DNA from: Trichobilharzia regenti
Lineage: Eukaryota > Platyhelminthes > Trematoda > Strigeidida > Schistosomatidae
Length of the DNA: 64,000 nt
Direction: 5' to 3'
Assembly (NCBI GenBank): GCA_944472135.2
Contig: OX235267.1
Coordinates: forward strand, 18,831,452 to 18,895,451
The notes beneath the pieces are model-generated. The model did no database searches. It worked only from the letters and a program-made list of their open reading frames with translations, and was not told where the DNA came from. The position numbers and the translations under genes were made by a program. Shown piece after piece: positions 37,549 to 51,443 of this stretch; position 1 is the stretch's first letter; each line of letters begins with the position of its first letter.

Positions 37549-37685
37549 GAAATGAAGCACCAAACAAATTGCTTGATGGTGATATTTTTCCTCTGGAATG
37601 TTGTCAGACAATGTGTAGATTACAGAGCATTGTACGTAGACCGAAAGTCGAGGATTTTCCATACACTGGTCACTTCGAAGTTCCA
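37549..37685 (-). repeat. Diverged repeat Y2 (copy C)
   Basis: Inverted and diverged relative to Y1 (30439-30573). The CTGAGCTGGATGG patch lies at about 37762 in forward orientation, whereas for Y1 it lies on the opposite side relative to the repeat's own direction. That indicates a local rearrangement. Confidence 0.65.
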
Positions 37686-37984
37686 AAGATGAATCAATGT
37701 GGATGCGTTCAGAATACTCAACCCGAAATACTTAAGATGCAATAATGGTGCAGTTGTATTCTCTGAGCTGGATGGTATAGTTGAGAAGCATTGATTGTTC
37801 TTCTGGGGATCATGTTAAGCGGATGCTCCAATTTGAAGTGGGTGTTTGAAATTCTCCACCAGTTTATCAGCCACTTCTCCTGGTAACCTATGACGTGAAT
37901 GGTTGTTTCTCACTTTGTAGACCACTTGTGTTTCTCTCGTGCTTATTTTGTCGGTCTAAAAGATGATCTATTCTCCATACGACT

Positions 37985-38495
37985 TCCACTTCATCTTTGA
38001 TTGTTAAATTTTATCTCTCTGAATGTGTCTGCTGATGGCAGATTTGTCTGAGTGACATGCTTATAGGGGTCGTCTGGAAAATTTGATGACTCCTTCATCC
38101 AGGATTTGTAGATTTTTTCAATCGAATTGGTGTCTGCATTTGTCTGCATGCATTGATTGATATGGCGGAATCGATATCATATCGAATTCCAATTTTTCAC
38201 ATCACTACTGCTACTTTCTAGGAAGGAGTATGGAACGGTAATTATTAAAGCAAGTCCTGATGAGGTAAATCAAAACTCTGATTCACTAGTCAGATCTGGA
38301 ACTGAGGATTTGTATAATTTTGGTACTAAAATAGCTATAAGAAACGAAACAATTAGAAATTCGAGAATTCCAATATTCCGGTCTCTAGACTGAGTGCTTT
38401 GAAAATCGCATCCACAATCGGTCAACCAGATAACGACAGAGAGCTAAAAAAGCGGTTCTTAGTCTGTAGAATTAAACACAAGTGCGTTTCTATTC
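37985..38495 (-). repeat. Diverged repeat X2 (copy C)
   Basis: Inverted, strongly diverged relative of X1 (29467-29932). Its forward strand has a 78-codon open frame (38157-38393) without recognisable domain. Confidence 0.6.
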
Positions 38496-41400
38496 TACAT
38501 AAGTTCCTGTGCGGATGAATGGCATAAATGGAAAATGACTGACAGCTTTGTTAAATAAGTTAACTTTCCTCAAAATGTTTGTGTTTCGTCCGATACGCAG
38601 AATGGCAGTAGACGGAACTCACTTCATTAGAATGTTAGCGTAAGTTAGACATGATCATCTAACAGCATTGATACACTCAAGGAATTTCATGAAATCAAGG
38701 CAGTATCTAAGCAACTCCTAGTATTCTATAAAGAACCAGATAATACAGATTTATTGACCCAAAATGTCCACAGTGCGTTCGAAAATATTCGTCATCATAA
38801 TCCACTTTTGATGGTATTTATTCACACTCGGCATGAAATCATCGGTTGAATGAGTGAGGCTTCCCTGATGAAATACTTAGCCTTTGCTCTTCCTTCATCA
38901 TATCTTAATGATCTGTCCATCTGAAATATCATCTAGTGTTTCATCATTGATGTGAGATGAATGTGGTCAGTTCGCCGTTTTCAGCTTATTTCCGTTCACT
39001 CGAAAGGCGTATCTGCCACAGTGAATGAACTGATGTCTGCGGGAGATTCTTGAATGCTCACTATTCACTCCTGCATTCTAGGACTTACATACCGAGCTAT
39101 TTGAATCGCAAGTAAATGCAAAGTCCCAACTTGTGTAAATCATTTATCATTATGTTTCTGTTGGCTGTCATTGTCAACAAACATTGTGCATTGTTGGTTT
39201 TGTAAAATGATATTGATGATGGTGATGAATGCTCTTTTTGTGCTCCACGCACTATTTACTTTGCATTCATATAATCATTTGGGATTTTAGTGCTACTATC
39301 TGACTTCGATCTTGTCCATTACTGTTTGCCGCTGCCTGTGTTGTGCTTCATTCCTATCTTGATCTGTGTATTTTTAGGCCCATAGCTTTGGATAGTTGTA
39401 ACTTGCTTACCTTTTGTATTGAATCTTATGATTATTATTCTGGAGGGGGTTGGTTTTCACTGAACAAGAGCCTTCGACACTATCGACCAAATCATGATAG
39501 TTACTCTCTCGGAGTGTTCGTGTTTGATGTCTGGGTTACCGGAGTAGATTATCGACTGTCCAAGCAAACCACTTTGACTTTATTGATACACTTTTTTCAT
39601 TTCGTAATCTGATGGAGCTCGTACAAGTGGTTAATTCTTAAAGCATGCTCAAGAATCTATACTGCGTTCTAACTGTTACAATTACCATGCATGACAAAGA
39701 GATACTCAGGTGGCATTGCTAATCATATTACAATCCTGTTTTAGCCAGCTCTCCAAAGATTCCTCGCTATGAGAAATATATAAATGCGCTCAATGTCATT
39801 CGCAGTAGAAAAATGGTGCCACTGATTTTCACTTTTCAAATGCAAAAGGTATAAGAAGCATTTTCCTAGGATTCCGCGTCAGAAGATGAACTAGTAGTAA
39901 AAGTAAAATTTATCACATAATATTTCAATGAAACCAATTCTGAAATTAACTGCCAAAATTAAAAAAATGAAAATATCAATTTGTTAGTGCTTGAAGCAGA
40001 GATGAAATTTGACTCGTTTCAAATATCGTGCTCATGTGAAACACTTGCCGACATTCTAATACGTCAAAATCTCTTGTTTTGATTGACACCATGATGTTGA
40101 CTGTCAAACGAAAACTGAAACCAAAAAAACCGATTTTGACAATTGTAATTTAAACCCAGTTGTGTTACAATAAATAACATGCAAACGTTGACTGTTTTGC
40201 TATGTGTTCCAGTACCTATAATAGTGAATGAATGATGGCTTATTTCTAGTTTATATTGACAATAGATTGATTTGCACTATGAGTGTTTGAAGGAATGCAC
40301 AAATATCGATTGCATGAGTATGAGAAAGTTTTCTCATTTGACTTCTGATGCAGTTAACAGAATGAAATGAGAAAACACCAATCATAGTGATCATATTCAG
40401 CATTTGCTCAAATTGAAATAAGTCTAAAACTGTTGTTACGAAAATTAACAGTACGCTTGCTATGCAGCCTATCTGTATAAATGTGAGCGACAATAAAGTG
40501 AATAATCGCAATGTATCCTTCCTGTGTCTGTTACGAATTCATTTGAGGAGGATAACGAAATTAAAGCTACTAAGGTTTATTCATACGTCTACCTTTCATA
40601 TAGTGCACTATATTTGATGACCTGTGTGTTCGAATCTTCATCTAATTAAGGTATTCTCAAATCTCCACTATTAATGTTCGACGGGCAAATACCACTTTAA
40701 ACGCAAATACCTGCTATACTGGTCGAAATCAGACACTAGCCTCGGTATTAAACATACTTTTAAACATAAAACTCGTAAGTGAAAAGTAACTGACAAATTA
40801 TTTTTAGATAAAAACAATAAGAATATGTGGAAGTATTCCAAAGTTTAGAAATTGTATTTGTAGAAACTTGACTGATAATTAAAAGAATTTTTGACAATGC
40901 GGATGAATCAGTTCTCTTCATATTGCAATACACATAATCCACAGTATTTGATAATAATGACGGTTAATAGACACTCAAAACAAAATAATCTACTCGAAGC
41001 AGAACGTGAAAATTGTTGAACCGATTAGGAGTAATTTTAAATGGAGAATGAAATTGACCGTTTGACTATTGTCGAAACGTAGACAAGCTCTTAAACGTTA
41101 GCCATTTTGTGAACTACTGAGGAATATAGTGCAATACACAGCGGTTTCAATTTAGTTTCCGACACTTCATTAGTAACAACGTACTTTTTCATCAAAGATG
41201 AGACTTGAAACGCTTAGGTTACTAGATGAGAGGACTATGCATGTGCATTGATTACACACTAGTAGCTAAACAACGTATTATTACATTCAAGTGGAAGGCT
41301 GTTCGCCACAACAATACCTCAGTGTGATAATTGCAAAGGCGTGTGGACTTCACTGTCTTAGTGATATGAATCCATTTTGTGAACAAATTGAATAAAATTG

Positions 41401-41576
41401 TCAGTTTTGTTTGTTTTGTTAGTGTTACTTTCTCCTCTCTCTCACCTCTCCGCCAGCCTTTACGTTATCTACTAAATCAAACATGAATGTTTAGTGAACG
41501 CAAGTAATTCATCGGTGTGCAGAATACTCAATAGTGATCAGGGTGGGACACCGACTCGAATCGTTTTCGAGAAGTT
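38496..41576. other. About 3 kb with no recognised element, ending at the head-to-head centre
   Basis: No transposon or RNA gene seen. Two open frames are shared by the copies that include them: 39343-39612 plus (89 codons) and 40251-40511 minus (86 codons, strongly hydrophobic first 35 residues, TTG start). A 16 bp perfect palindrome ATATAGTGCACTATAT lies at 40598-40613. A pyrimidine-rich stretch occurs near 41430-41460. This may be the original host sequence that was amplified, or the remains of an element I do not know. Confidence 0.4.
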
Positions 41577-41581
41577 CCTCA

Positions 41582-41595
41582 AACATGAAAAAGAG
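41582..41595. other. 14-nt loop at head-to-head centre 2
   Basis: AACATGAAAAAGAG directly follows the intact end of copy C. The expected right-arm sequence (TGAGG onward) is absent; the DNA jumps to the equivalent of 14290 in copy B, a loss of 2180 bp from the right arm. The joint shares AG. Confidence 0.8.
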
Positions 41596-42501
41596 TTACA
41601 ACTATCCAAAGCTATGGGCCTAAAAATACACAGATCAAGATAGGAATGAAGCACAACACAGGCAGCGGCAAACAGTAATGGACAAGATCGAAGTCAGATA
41701 GTAGCACTAAAATCCCAAATGATTATATGAATGCAAAGTAAATAGTGCGTGGAGCACAAAAAGAGCATTCATCACCATCATCAATATCATTTTACAAAAC
41801 CAACAATGCACAATGTTTGTTGACAATGACAGCCAACAGAAACATAATGATAAATGATTTACACAAGCTGGGACTTTGCATTTACTTGCGATTCAAATAG
41901 CTCAGTATGTAAGTCCTAGAATGCAGGAGTGAATAGTGAGCATTCAAGAATCTCCCGCAGACATCAGTTCATTCACTGTGGCAGATACGCCTTTCGAGTG
42001 AACGGAAATAAGCTGAAAACGGCGAACTGACCACATTCATCTCACATCAATGATGAAACACTAGATGATATTTCAGATGGACAGATCATTAAGATATGAT
42101 GAAGGAAGAGCAAAGGCTAAGTATTTCATCAGGGAAGCCTCACTCATTCAACCGATGATTTCATGCCGAGTGTGAATAAATACCATCAAAAGTGGATTAT
42201 GATGACGAATATTTTCGAACGCACTGTGGACATTTTGGGTCAATAAATCTGTATTATCTGGTTCTTTATAGAATACTAGGAGTTGCTTAGATACTGCCTT
42301 GATTTCATGAAATTCCTTGAGTGTATCAATGCTGTTAGATGATCATGTCTAACTTATGCTAACATTCTAATGAAGTGAGTTCCGTCTACTGCCATTCTGC
42401 GTATCGGACGAAACACAAACATTTTGAGGAAAGTTAACTTATTTAACAAAGCTGTCAGTCATTTTCCATTTATGCCATTCATCCGCACAGGAACTTATGT
42501 A

Positions 42502-43012
42502 GAATAGAAACGCACTTGTGTTTAATTCTACAGACTAAGAACCGCTTTTTTAGCTCTCTGTCGTTATCTGGTTGACCGATTGTGGATGCGATTTTCAAAG
42601 CACTCAGTCTAGAGACCGGAATATTGGAATTCTCGAATTTCTAATTGTTTCGTTTCTTATAGCTATTTTAGTACCAAAATTATACAAATCCTCAGTTCCA
42701 GATCTGACTAGTGAATCAGAGTTTTGATTTACCTCATCAGGACTTGCTTTAATAATTACCGTTCCATACTCCTTCCTAGAAAGTAGCAGTAGTGATGTGA
42801 AAAATTGGAATTCGATATGATATCGATTCCGCCATATCAATCAATGCATGCAGACAAATGCAGACACCAATTCGATTGAAAAAATCTACAAATCCTGGAT
42901 GAAGGAGTCATCAAATTTTCCAGACGACCCCTATAAGCATGTCACTCAGACAAATCTGCCATCAGCAGACACATTCAGAGAGATAAAATTTAACAATCAA
43001 AGATGAAGTGGA
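42502..43012 (+). repeat. Diverged repeat X2 (copy D)
   Basis: Equivalent to 15196-15706. Confidence 0.6.
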
Positions 43013-43311
43013 AGTCGTATGGAGAATAGATCATCTTTTAGACCGACAAAATAAGCACGAGAGAAACACAAGTGGTCTACAAAGTGAGAAACAACCATTC
43101 ACGTCATAGGTTACCAGGAGAAGTGGCTGATAAACTGGTGGAGAATTTCAAACACCCACTTCAAATTGGAGCATCCGCTTAACATGATCCCCAGAAGAAC
43201 AATCAATGCTTCTCAACTATACCATCCAGCTCAGAGAATACAACTGCACCATTATTGCATCTTAAGTATTTCGGGTTGAGTATTCTGAACGCATCCACAT
43301 TGATTCATCTT

Positions 43312-43448
43312 TGGAACTTCGAAGTGACCAGTGTATGGAAAATCCTCGACTTTCGGTCTACGTACAATGCTCTGTAATCTACACATTGTCTGACAACATT
43401 CCAGAGGAAAAATATCACCATCAAGCAATTTGTTTGGTGCTTCATTTC
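43312..43448 (+). repeat. Diverged repeat Y2 (copy D)
   Basis: Equivalent to 16006-16142. Confidence 0.65.
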
Positions 43449-44772
43449 GCTTTGGCTGTACACTACGAACATATAAGGATATTTGCTTGAGTAACTGCCA
43501 TTCAATGCTTTATATTTATCATGTTGCTTTTGTTTTCAGTGGTTATTGTCGACAATCTCAGCGTCAACCCCTTTCTTACCCATTCTTTACCACCTTTTCA
43601 TTTGTCTTCAAATTTTCACTACTTATTACTGGAAAGTAGTGAGCTTATATTTCACTTCACATTTCGTTGCTGCTGATTTATAGTCACTGATTTCCACTTT
43701 ACTTATTATGTAAGGATTATATTTCATCTGATGTCATTCGCTCATTATGGTAAAGGGTGTCTACTGCACGTTAATTCTTTACAATCCACACTCTGTTCAA
43801 TCCTTGTTTATTCGAATCTCTTAATTGTTGACCTGTACATTCGTGCTTTGGTTATGTCCCACGCGGATCGTCGCTGACACAGCTATGCCTCTGTTTTCTT
43901 ATACCATCACATTGACAATGAATTTAATACAAATCCTGTGTCTTGGATTCCACTCAGAACTCAAACATTTGGTTTAATTGAATGAAAGTTCAATTACAGA
44001 TTATCACTTCAGATAACTTGGAAGGAATTTACTCAGAGTTCATTGTGAGTTTAAATCTATGAAAATAGTGCAATAGTGAAGAATATATAACGTAATTGAA
44101 AAAGTTTGCAACTAATTAGTTAGGTGATTAAAAGTTGTGTCGTGGAATGTAAAGCACGTCGAACTGAAATTCGGTTACAAAACACATTAGTGAATGAATG
44201 ATCTTAGTAAAGGGAAAAAATTCAGGCTAAGCTGATGGTCTGCGAATTGTCAGAGATAATGAGTCAGAACTTGAGGATTTGGTAGTTCTGTGCAGTGACA
44301 CGAGAAACTTAGTTTTCTGTATCATTCACTACGCACCTTAAAATTCAGGATTACTTGTAGAAATTCACTCACAAGTGTGTTGATTGGGAATAAGGCATGA
44401 ATCTGTGTAAGAATGTAAATGTATCAAAACACGCTGAAACTTTTCAGATTCAGGCTTTTGTGTAAATTACTTCATGCCCAGTACTTGTGTTTGGTCAATA
44501 ATCATTGACAGCCATGTGTTGTCGAATTGTTCATTTTTGTTTGCATCTATTGATTACATATGCTTCATCCAAGTGATTCTGCAGAATACGAAATTCTGAC
44601 CTCTGTCTTCTCCGCCTTATCCACTGGTTCACTGGTATCCGGTTATTGTAAATTACAATTAGAAATAAATATCACATATTTTGGCAAAGGAAGTGGGATT
44701 AAGTAAGCCTTAGAAGTATTTTATCAGCTGTCTATAATGAGAAATAGCTGATTATCTTAAACACTTTGATGA

Positions 44773-45203
44773 ATGGTGTATGTCAAAGAATCTTCCAGAT
44801 GGCTGGAAGTTTTCAGTCTACTGAAAACGTTTGCATTTCTTGACAACTCTACTTTTCTACCAAACGAGGAATTCAGACGTTTTATGAAAGATCATTTTCT
44901 TATTAATACATGGGACAGGGAGTTCATCCTAGTAAACACATTCGTGCTCCGAACTTCAAGATGAGAGTGACTATTCTCCAGCTGTAGATGAAAGCCACAA
45001 AATGTAACTTCAGGGAAGAGCTTCACACTCAGTTAATTGGTTGCCTAACTGATGACACTATTACTCCAGAGCTAGATCAGAAACTGGTTCAAACTACTGT
45101 GTACAACTTCTCTACTACTAAAGAAATTCGCACTACATGTGAAGACATCTATATTGAGTATCCGGTTTCCACCTCAAAGTTCATTATGTGGCATTCATTA
45201 TAA
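44773..45203 (+). pseudogene. Gypsy-2 gag remnant (copy D)
   Basis: Has the short (copy C) allele at the variable site; otherwise like copy B. Confidence 0.7.
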
Positions 45204-45791
45204 GAAGTGTTCTTAAATGTCATTCACGTATGATATACTCTGCACAGAAAGCAATAATATCAGATCTTACAGTAGACTGGTAAGCAATCAAAGTCTGTTG
45301 ACTCCTGAACTCCTGAGGATGGCGTTGAGAATCACGATAATGAATTTACAGTTTATCAGTCAGATTCACTTAGTTGGATATTGTCGCTGGCTTAGGAGTC
45401 CACAATGCTGTAGTCTTGATGGAATCTTGAGTGACGCCGCTGAATAGTGATAAGAATGTTAACCTACAAATTTTCTAGAAGTCGAGGCGAAGAAATCGAG
45501 TCCTAAGTGTCTCAGGAGCTATTCACTATCTAAATGAAGCAAAAGGCTATCTCACAATGCAGTGTATCATGTATCCGATGGAAGTGCAGAAGATAGAGCA
45601 TTCGCATAAGTGACACGATCTGTACATTCTCATCGGAGACAGAAGTATATATCTCAATGTCATGTCAAAACTACATGAAAACATTCAGAGAGTCGCTCGT
45701 GTAACCACTCCTACATGGCTAATGTTGACCTGCCCCATTATTAGACTGAGAGATTCTCTGTCTGCCTTGGTGAACATACAACTCCCCAAAT

Positions 45792-46007
45792 GTGTCTATC
45801 ACCCTAACCATCAAACACAATCTTACTAGTACTTTACTTAACACACCAGATTTAATCATCAATAATTCTGTCATTGATGTCATCTGGAAGACAACACCTC
45901 GCTATCCAAAACGCAGCACAACTGCACAATGTATTCCTAATGAAATCGGAAATTGTTTGAATCGTGTCCTGCCTATTCATTCAGATCAATGGATTCTCTT
46001 TGTGTAG
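45792..46007 (+). pseudogene. Possible gypsy-2 protease remnant (copy D)
   Basis: Same translation as copy B. Confidence 0.35.
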
Positions 46008-46430
46008 GTGACAAAGAGTGAGAATCTACTCAAAACTCTCATACCCGAAAACGATTCTAATCGATTTACCACAAGGTAACGTACCCACATCTCTATTGTT
46101 TGTTCTGTTTACCAACTAATTAATTAGGCTCACCAAATATCCATGGTTGACCAAGTAGATGAGGTCAGTATTTGCAGAGAGATGGAAGAGGAAAATGCCA
46201 CTCTGAGACAGAAAACAAATCTGAGAGATCTATACACTTGGCCTTCAGAATAGATTCATCTCACTAAATCAGTGAATTTGACAGGGTTTCGCATTTCTCG
46301 CCATGTTCAAGATTTGGAAAGGTGGTTATGCACTTGATGGAAGCATTTTGGATCATAGACACGCATCCCAATGCACGTGTACAGAAATCAAAAGACTTCA
46401 ACTTCGCCTACCATGGACTACTTGACTTCA

Positions 46431-47038
46431 TACACGCTGTATAGCATATCGTGATGAGTGATCATTGTTTGAGAATCACTGGATTTCTGTGGAAGTTGCG
46501 GGTAAGGATACAGCGGCATTACTTATGAGGTGAACTGCTTAGTGTTTGATGACAATCACTGCAGTGACCGTATCTTCACTTGAGGTGAGATAACCACTAA
46601 TTAAACAAGATATAGATTCGGTTTGGCTAAAATCACTAGTTCGATTATATTCGATGTCGAACCCATATCCCAGTAAGATGATAGCCCAGCGTCGTAGTCG
46701 ATTGATCGCATGTTCGAGAATCCTAGGTTTCGAAGTGAAAATTAAAAGCAACGTATTTCGGTCTGTCAGCAAAGTGAAATGATGGTTGTGAATCGCTTAG
46801 TGCAATATCTGACAGCGAAAACTAAAGTTAATGCTGCGTTTTCGCTTTGTTCATATTTCTTTTCTGCAGAAATCGCTGTTTGTGATGCGTGTCTATTGCA
46901 TTTTGCGTAACATCTGGAAAGACGTGTATAATGACAGCTTCTAATCTATTTTCTGAAGCACCTGTTGCAACTTAAATTGGAATTTTCGAGTCTCATTTTT
47001 CAAAATAAATTCAGAGGACATCATTGACCTCAAAATTC
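46431..47038 (-). pseudogene. Gypsy-1 RNase H remnant (copy D, left of the poly-A block)
   Basis: The RNase H frame (46539-46772) is intact as in copy B. The RT-RNase H connection is interrupted by the poly-A block from 47039. Confidence 0.8.
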
Positions 47039-47563
<525 letters not shown>

Positions 47564-47721
47564 CCGAGCTTAGAAATATGCGTTGGCAAGTTCCAGTTTC
47601 CCGAAATAAAAGCTACCATCTGAAACGGAAAATAAATCGCCCGGTGTAGGTGGATGATAATTGTGCCGTTACAAGACAGCATTCAAACCAGTTGAAAAGT
47701 CAGTACAAATACGTAAAATTC
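47564..47721 (-). pseudogene. Gypsy-1 RT N-terminal remnant (copy D, right of the poly-A block)
   Basis: Only the RT N-terminal stretch (DFSTGLN to ANAYF region) survives. The catalytic part lies within the replaced segment. Confidence 0.75.
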
Positions 47722-48166
47722 ACTTAATCTCCTGATGTCTGTAGTGGGTGCTGCTCATGCTGAGCACCCACTGCAGGTATTGACAGCAGTTTGCAAACTG
47801 TTCGCAGTAGCTGGTCTGATGATATCATTCCAAGGTTTTTCTGAAATATCAGTAATGTCAGATGCGGTATCTAACTGCAGTCATCCATGATGATCATTTA
47901 TCTGAATGTTGACATTTTTCCTACACATGGTGTTATATCTTGGCATGTTGCCAGTAGACTCATCGATCTACCAGCTGGTTTAAGGCTCGCTGTAATTCCG
48001 CATTCCCCTCAGTTTTGATATATCTTTTGTCATGGCTGACAGAGACCACCTTAATGGCTGATTTTATTATACCTGTGGCAACTATGGTGTTTGTATGGAC
48101 AGAGCTTTAAAAATACCACGTTCCTTTTAACGATAGTGGAGTCATCTCTGAAACATTCCGTGAAGT

Positions 48167-48364
48167 TCAGGCAGGAGGTGTAGAATCACGCGATCCACTA
48201 GGAATAGTTGGGTCAGAAATACATGATGTCGAGCAAATCTCGGCCTTCAGTAATGGCTGGATGTCAGAGCTTCTCGAATTCGCGGATGCGACTATGTTTG
48301 TATCCGTTTTTAAGTCAATTGGCTGTCCATATTCATCAGATGTCTCATGTAGGATCAACTTCAA
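48167..48364 (-). pseudogene. Possible gypsy-1 protease remnant (copy D)
   Basis: Same translation as copy B. Confidence 0.4.
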
Positions 48365-48411
48365 GTTTTGTTGCAGATAACTGAGTAGTCATGTTCTGAT
48401 ATCTGTAAATT

Positions 48412-48970
48412 TGGGAAAATAAGACGGAATATGAGGATAAGAGCCTTTAGCGGATTATCTTTTAAGGATCTAGGTTGAAATCTCTGTCATTTTTTATTGA
48501 CTTCATCAACGTCACCTGTGAAAACATCATTCTTATTAATTACCAGTTTTAGACAACGATGTCTTATGTCAAACAGTGGGGAGGGATCTCTAGGTTCTTC
48601 ATCCAGCAACTTGACTGCATCACTAGAACAACTATTTCGTGGGTGTTGAGGGGGAGCCGAACCAAAATACCTGTTTTATTGTGCTGGACACAACTTTCGC
48701 AGCAAGATTTGTGTCTTCTTATCATTGTCTTGTGCAGCAGAATCAACTTTGAATAAGTTTTTGTGCAGCAGATACCACGTATAAAATGTGTCATTTGTAT
48801 CTGGAATTATATTTGGATTGGGTGATGCTATTTGTAATTCCATCGACAGATGGTATAATAGTATGAACAGGTGTTGTGGGAGGTGAATTTGAACCAGTCT
48901 TTGTGCTGATGGTCTCTTCCGTCAATTTTAATTTGTTGTTCCTCAAATAGTTCCAGGTTTTAGGGGCCAT
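48412..48970 (-). pseudogene. Gypsy-1 gag remnant (copy D)
   Basis: Equivalent to copy B but with a cluster of D-specific substitutions (for example 48519-48520, 48626, 48663, 48944, 48956). Confidence 0.7.
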
Positions 48971-50423
48971 AATCTCCCTCTTCTTCAGTATGTTACGATG
49001 TCGTGGAGTACGAATACGATTGCTGACTGACAATAATGAACGCTTGATAATTTCCTAGTGAACTATGCCTTGACACGAAACTAATAAATTCCAGAAGACT
49101 CACACAGTAGGCTTGGGAGAGTGTATTTCCAAAACAAAGCAAGAGAAAGCAACCAAAATTATAAAAATATGTGACGGCATGCTGGAGATTCTGGTTGACT
49201 GACTCTCATCATGTAACAAAATCTGATTCATCGTTATCTGACTGACAAACCAATGAGATAGATTGTGGACATATTTCAGAAACGTAGACATCGGTTTTAA
49301 GGAAAAAGGGAAGAATGAGATAATGTGTGGCTTTCTAAGGATTCCTGAAAGCCTATAGAGGAGACAGAGATAGTGAAACAGGAGATGAACTTGTGCAAAG
49401 ATGGATGACGTGTGAAGGAACTGAGTTCAGTCCACAGTGCAATGTACGAAGGATTCAGGGACGAACCAACGAAGAAAGCAAAGCCCAGACAATATGCCAA
49501 AGGAAATGGATATGGAAGAGAGACGCGCTAAGGAGACCACCAAGTGACGTTGCACACTAGACCATCTAGTGGAACCTGAATGACAATCCCGGGAATTATA
49601 ATTATTAGAATGTATCATTGTTGACACTTCAGTTACATGAGTTAATTTTTATAGTCGTTTCCAGGTGTACTGTTTACCGTGAATTCTAAGCATGGCGTTT
49701 TTAAACCAGTAACAAATGTTATTAAAGCATGACTAAGTGTTCATCTTCTAATATCTGCGAAATTGGTTGAATAAAGACAGTATTTAAGGACAAGAGATTT
49801 AAGCAGTTTGTAGATAAAGTGTCTACGTCGAAGCCGAATGAAGACTATCATGACTATGAAGACATGACAAAACAAATATACATTATCATTAATTAACAGC
49901 TTTAGAAAACGACTAAAATGGATACATCTAAGTTGACAAGCTCATAATGCGGTTGTACCGGATGCCATTATTCACATAATTCATCATTTCCAAGGATCCA
50001 GCGAAAAATATGCAATAAGACGTCTCAAATACCTATATCCATCACGCCTACGCCCTGATGCAGTTACAAGCATTTTACTTCGAAAGTGTGCGTGTATTTC
50101 GTGTCACCCTCTCACACAGATCATTAATGCATCATATCACAGGGTCATAGTTGATGTTGCCTGAAAACCAAAAACAGAGTTTCCACTTGTATCAAAGTGC
50201 CCATCATCTGCATCAGGTGTAAAGTTTAGAGAAGTCTCCAAATTTGAAGTCTTCAAATTGAAGTATGCGCTGAAGATGTCACCCAGTAGGGTGATGAAAG
50301 CTTCGCAAACTAACCATCCAGCTCAGAGAACAAAACCACATCAAAATCATCCACCTGAGCTACAAATCTTCTCTATCATGACTTACCCTATAGTTAAGAA
50401 GATAAATCAATTACGGAAATAGA

Positions 50424-50558
50424 CATGAAACATCGAACAAATCGTTTGATGGTGATAGTTTCCTTTTGGAATGTCGTCAGAAAACGTGAAGATTACAGCA
50501 CATTGTACATAGACCAATAGCCGAAGGATTTTCGATACACTGGTCCTTTTGAAGTTCA
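50424..50558 (-). repeat. Diverged repeat Y1 (copy D)
   Basis: Equivalent to 23124-23258 with one or more single-base differences (for example in the GATATTTTCC region). Confidence 0.6.
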
Positions 50559-50963
50559 CTTTTGTTTTATATTTTTCTTATGTTCATCGTTTAATATATT
50601 GCTCATGCTTTTTCAGGTTTGCAATTGATCTTTAACCATTTGCCTCGGATCTTTTTATTCGTTGTTTGCTAGAAACGTTTTTCTGGTAAACGCCAAGCGA
50701 GTCCAGTGTTTTTGGAGGTCTATGTGTGCATTAATATGCATGGATTCAGAATATATTATACGAAATACTTACGTTTTTCGTGTCTGTTTTGCTGTACAGA
50801 GTGTGAAAGAACGAAGAAGAATGTTTTAAATAGAGTTTGTAAGGAAGAAAGAAACAAAGAAACAGAGCAGCACATAACAGAAAAAAGAAAGAGAAAGGAA
50901 AAGAAAGAAAGAAAACGCTGTACCTATCAATGACATCATTTGGAAAGATGAGATCCAGCTGTT

Positions 50964-51443
50964 CTACTCATTATTTAGTAAGTTATAGGTTTCACGCCTA
51001 ATGCTTTCTTTATCGCACAGAACACGAGCTAAGTAGGATATGGTTGAGTTTTTGTACTTACTAGTGCGAGCATAAATTGTTCTAAATAGGCTTTTGGTTT
51101 TACCTGATGATATACAAGGGGAGAGTTGTGAATGAAGAGGGTGGTGTGAGTTTGATAAAATGGATTTAGCCCATTTTTCACATGAGTCCATGTGCTTGTC
51201 AACTAGAATATTAACAAGCTGGTTAAGTGGCACATAGCTTACCCTGCTGACAACCTTTAACATCCTGCGTAATAAGGTATAGCCTTTCTTCAGTAGCCCT
51301 GGAAAAACTAAGGGGGAACAATAGAGAATAATATACAGGATGCATGAGTTAATGAATTGTAGGAGTAGGGGTTGGGTTATACCAGAATATCTTAACTTCT
51401 TGATGTAGAAGGTAAGACGAAATATTTGCTTAGAAATCATCAA
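50964..51443 (-). pseudogene. CR1/Jockey-type RT C-terminal fragment (copy E)
   Basis: Same translation as copies B and C. It sits about 170 bp inside the D/E tail-to-tail joint, whose breakpoint cut into the unit just beyond the element's 3' purine tract. Confidence 0.75.

Larger units (their letters stand above)
28074..41581 (+). repeat. Copy C: complete forward unit (13.51 kb), reference copy
   Basis: This is the most complete forward copy and the coordinate reference used here. It pairs with copy B to its left and, between about 30201 and 39401, with copy D to its right, where positions sum to about 80997. It ends with CCTCA at 41577-41581, immediately before the 14-nt loop. Differences from B are few, mostly single bases and short indels. 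Confidence 0.95.
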
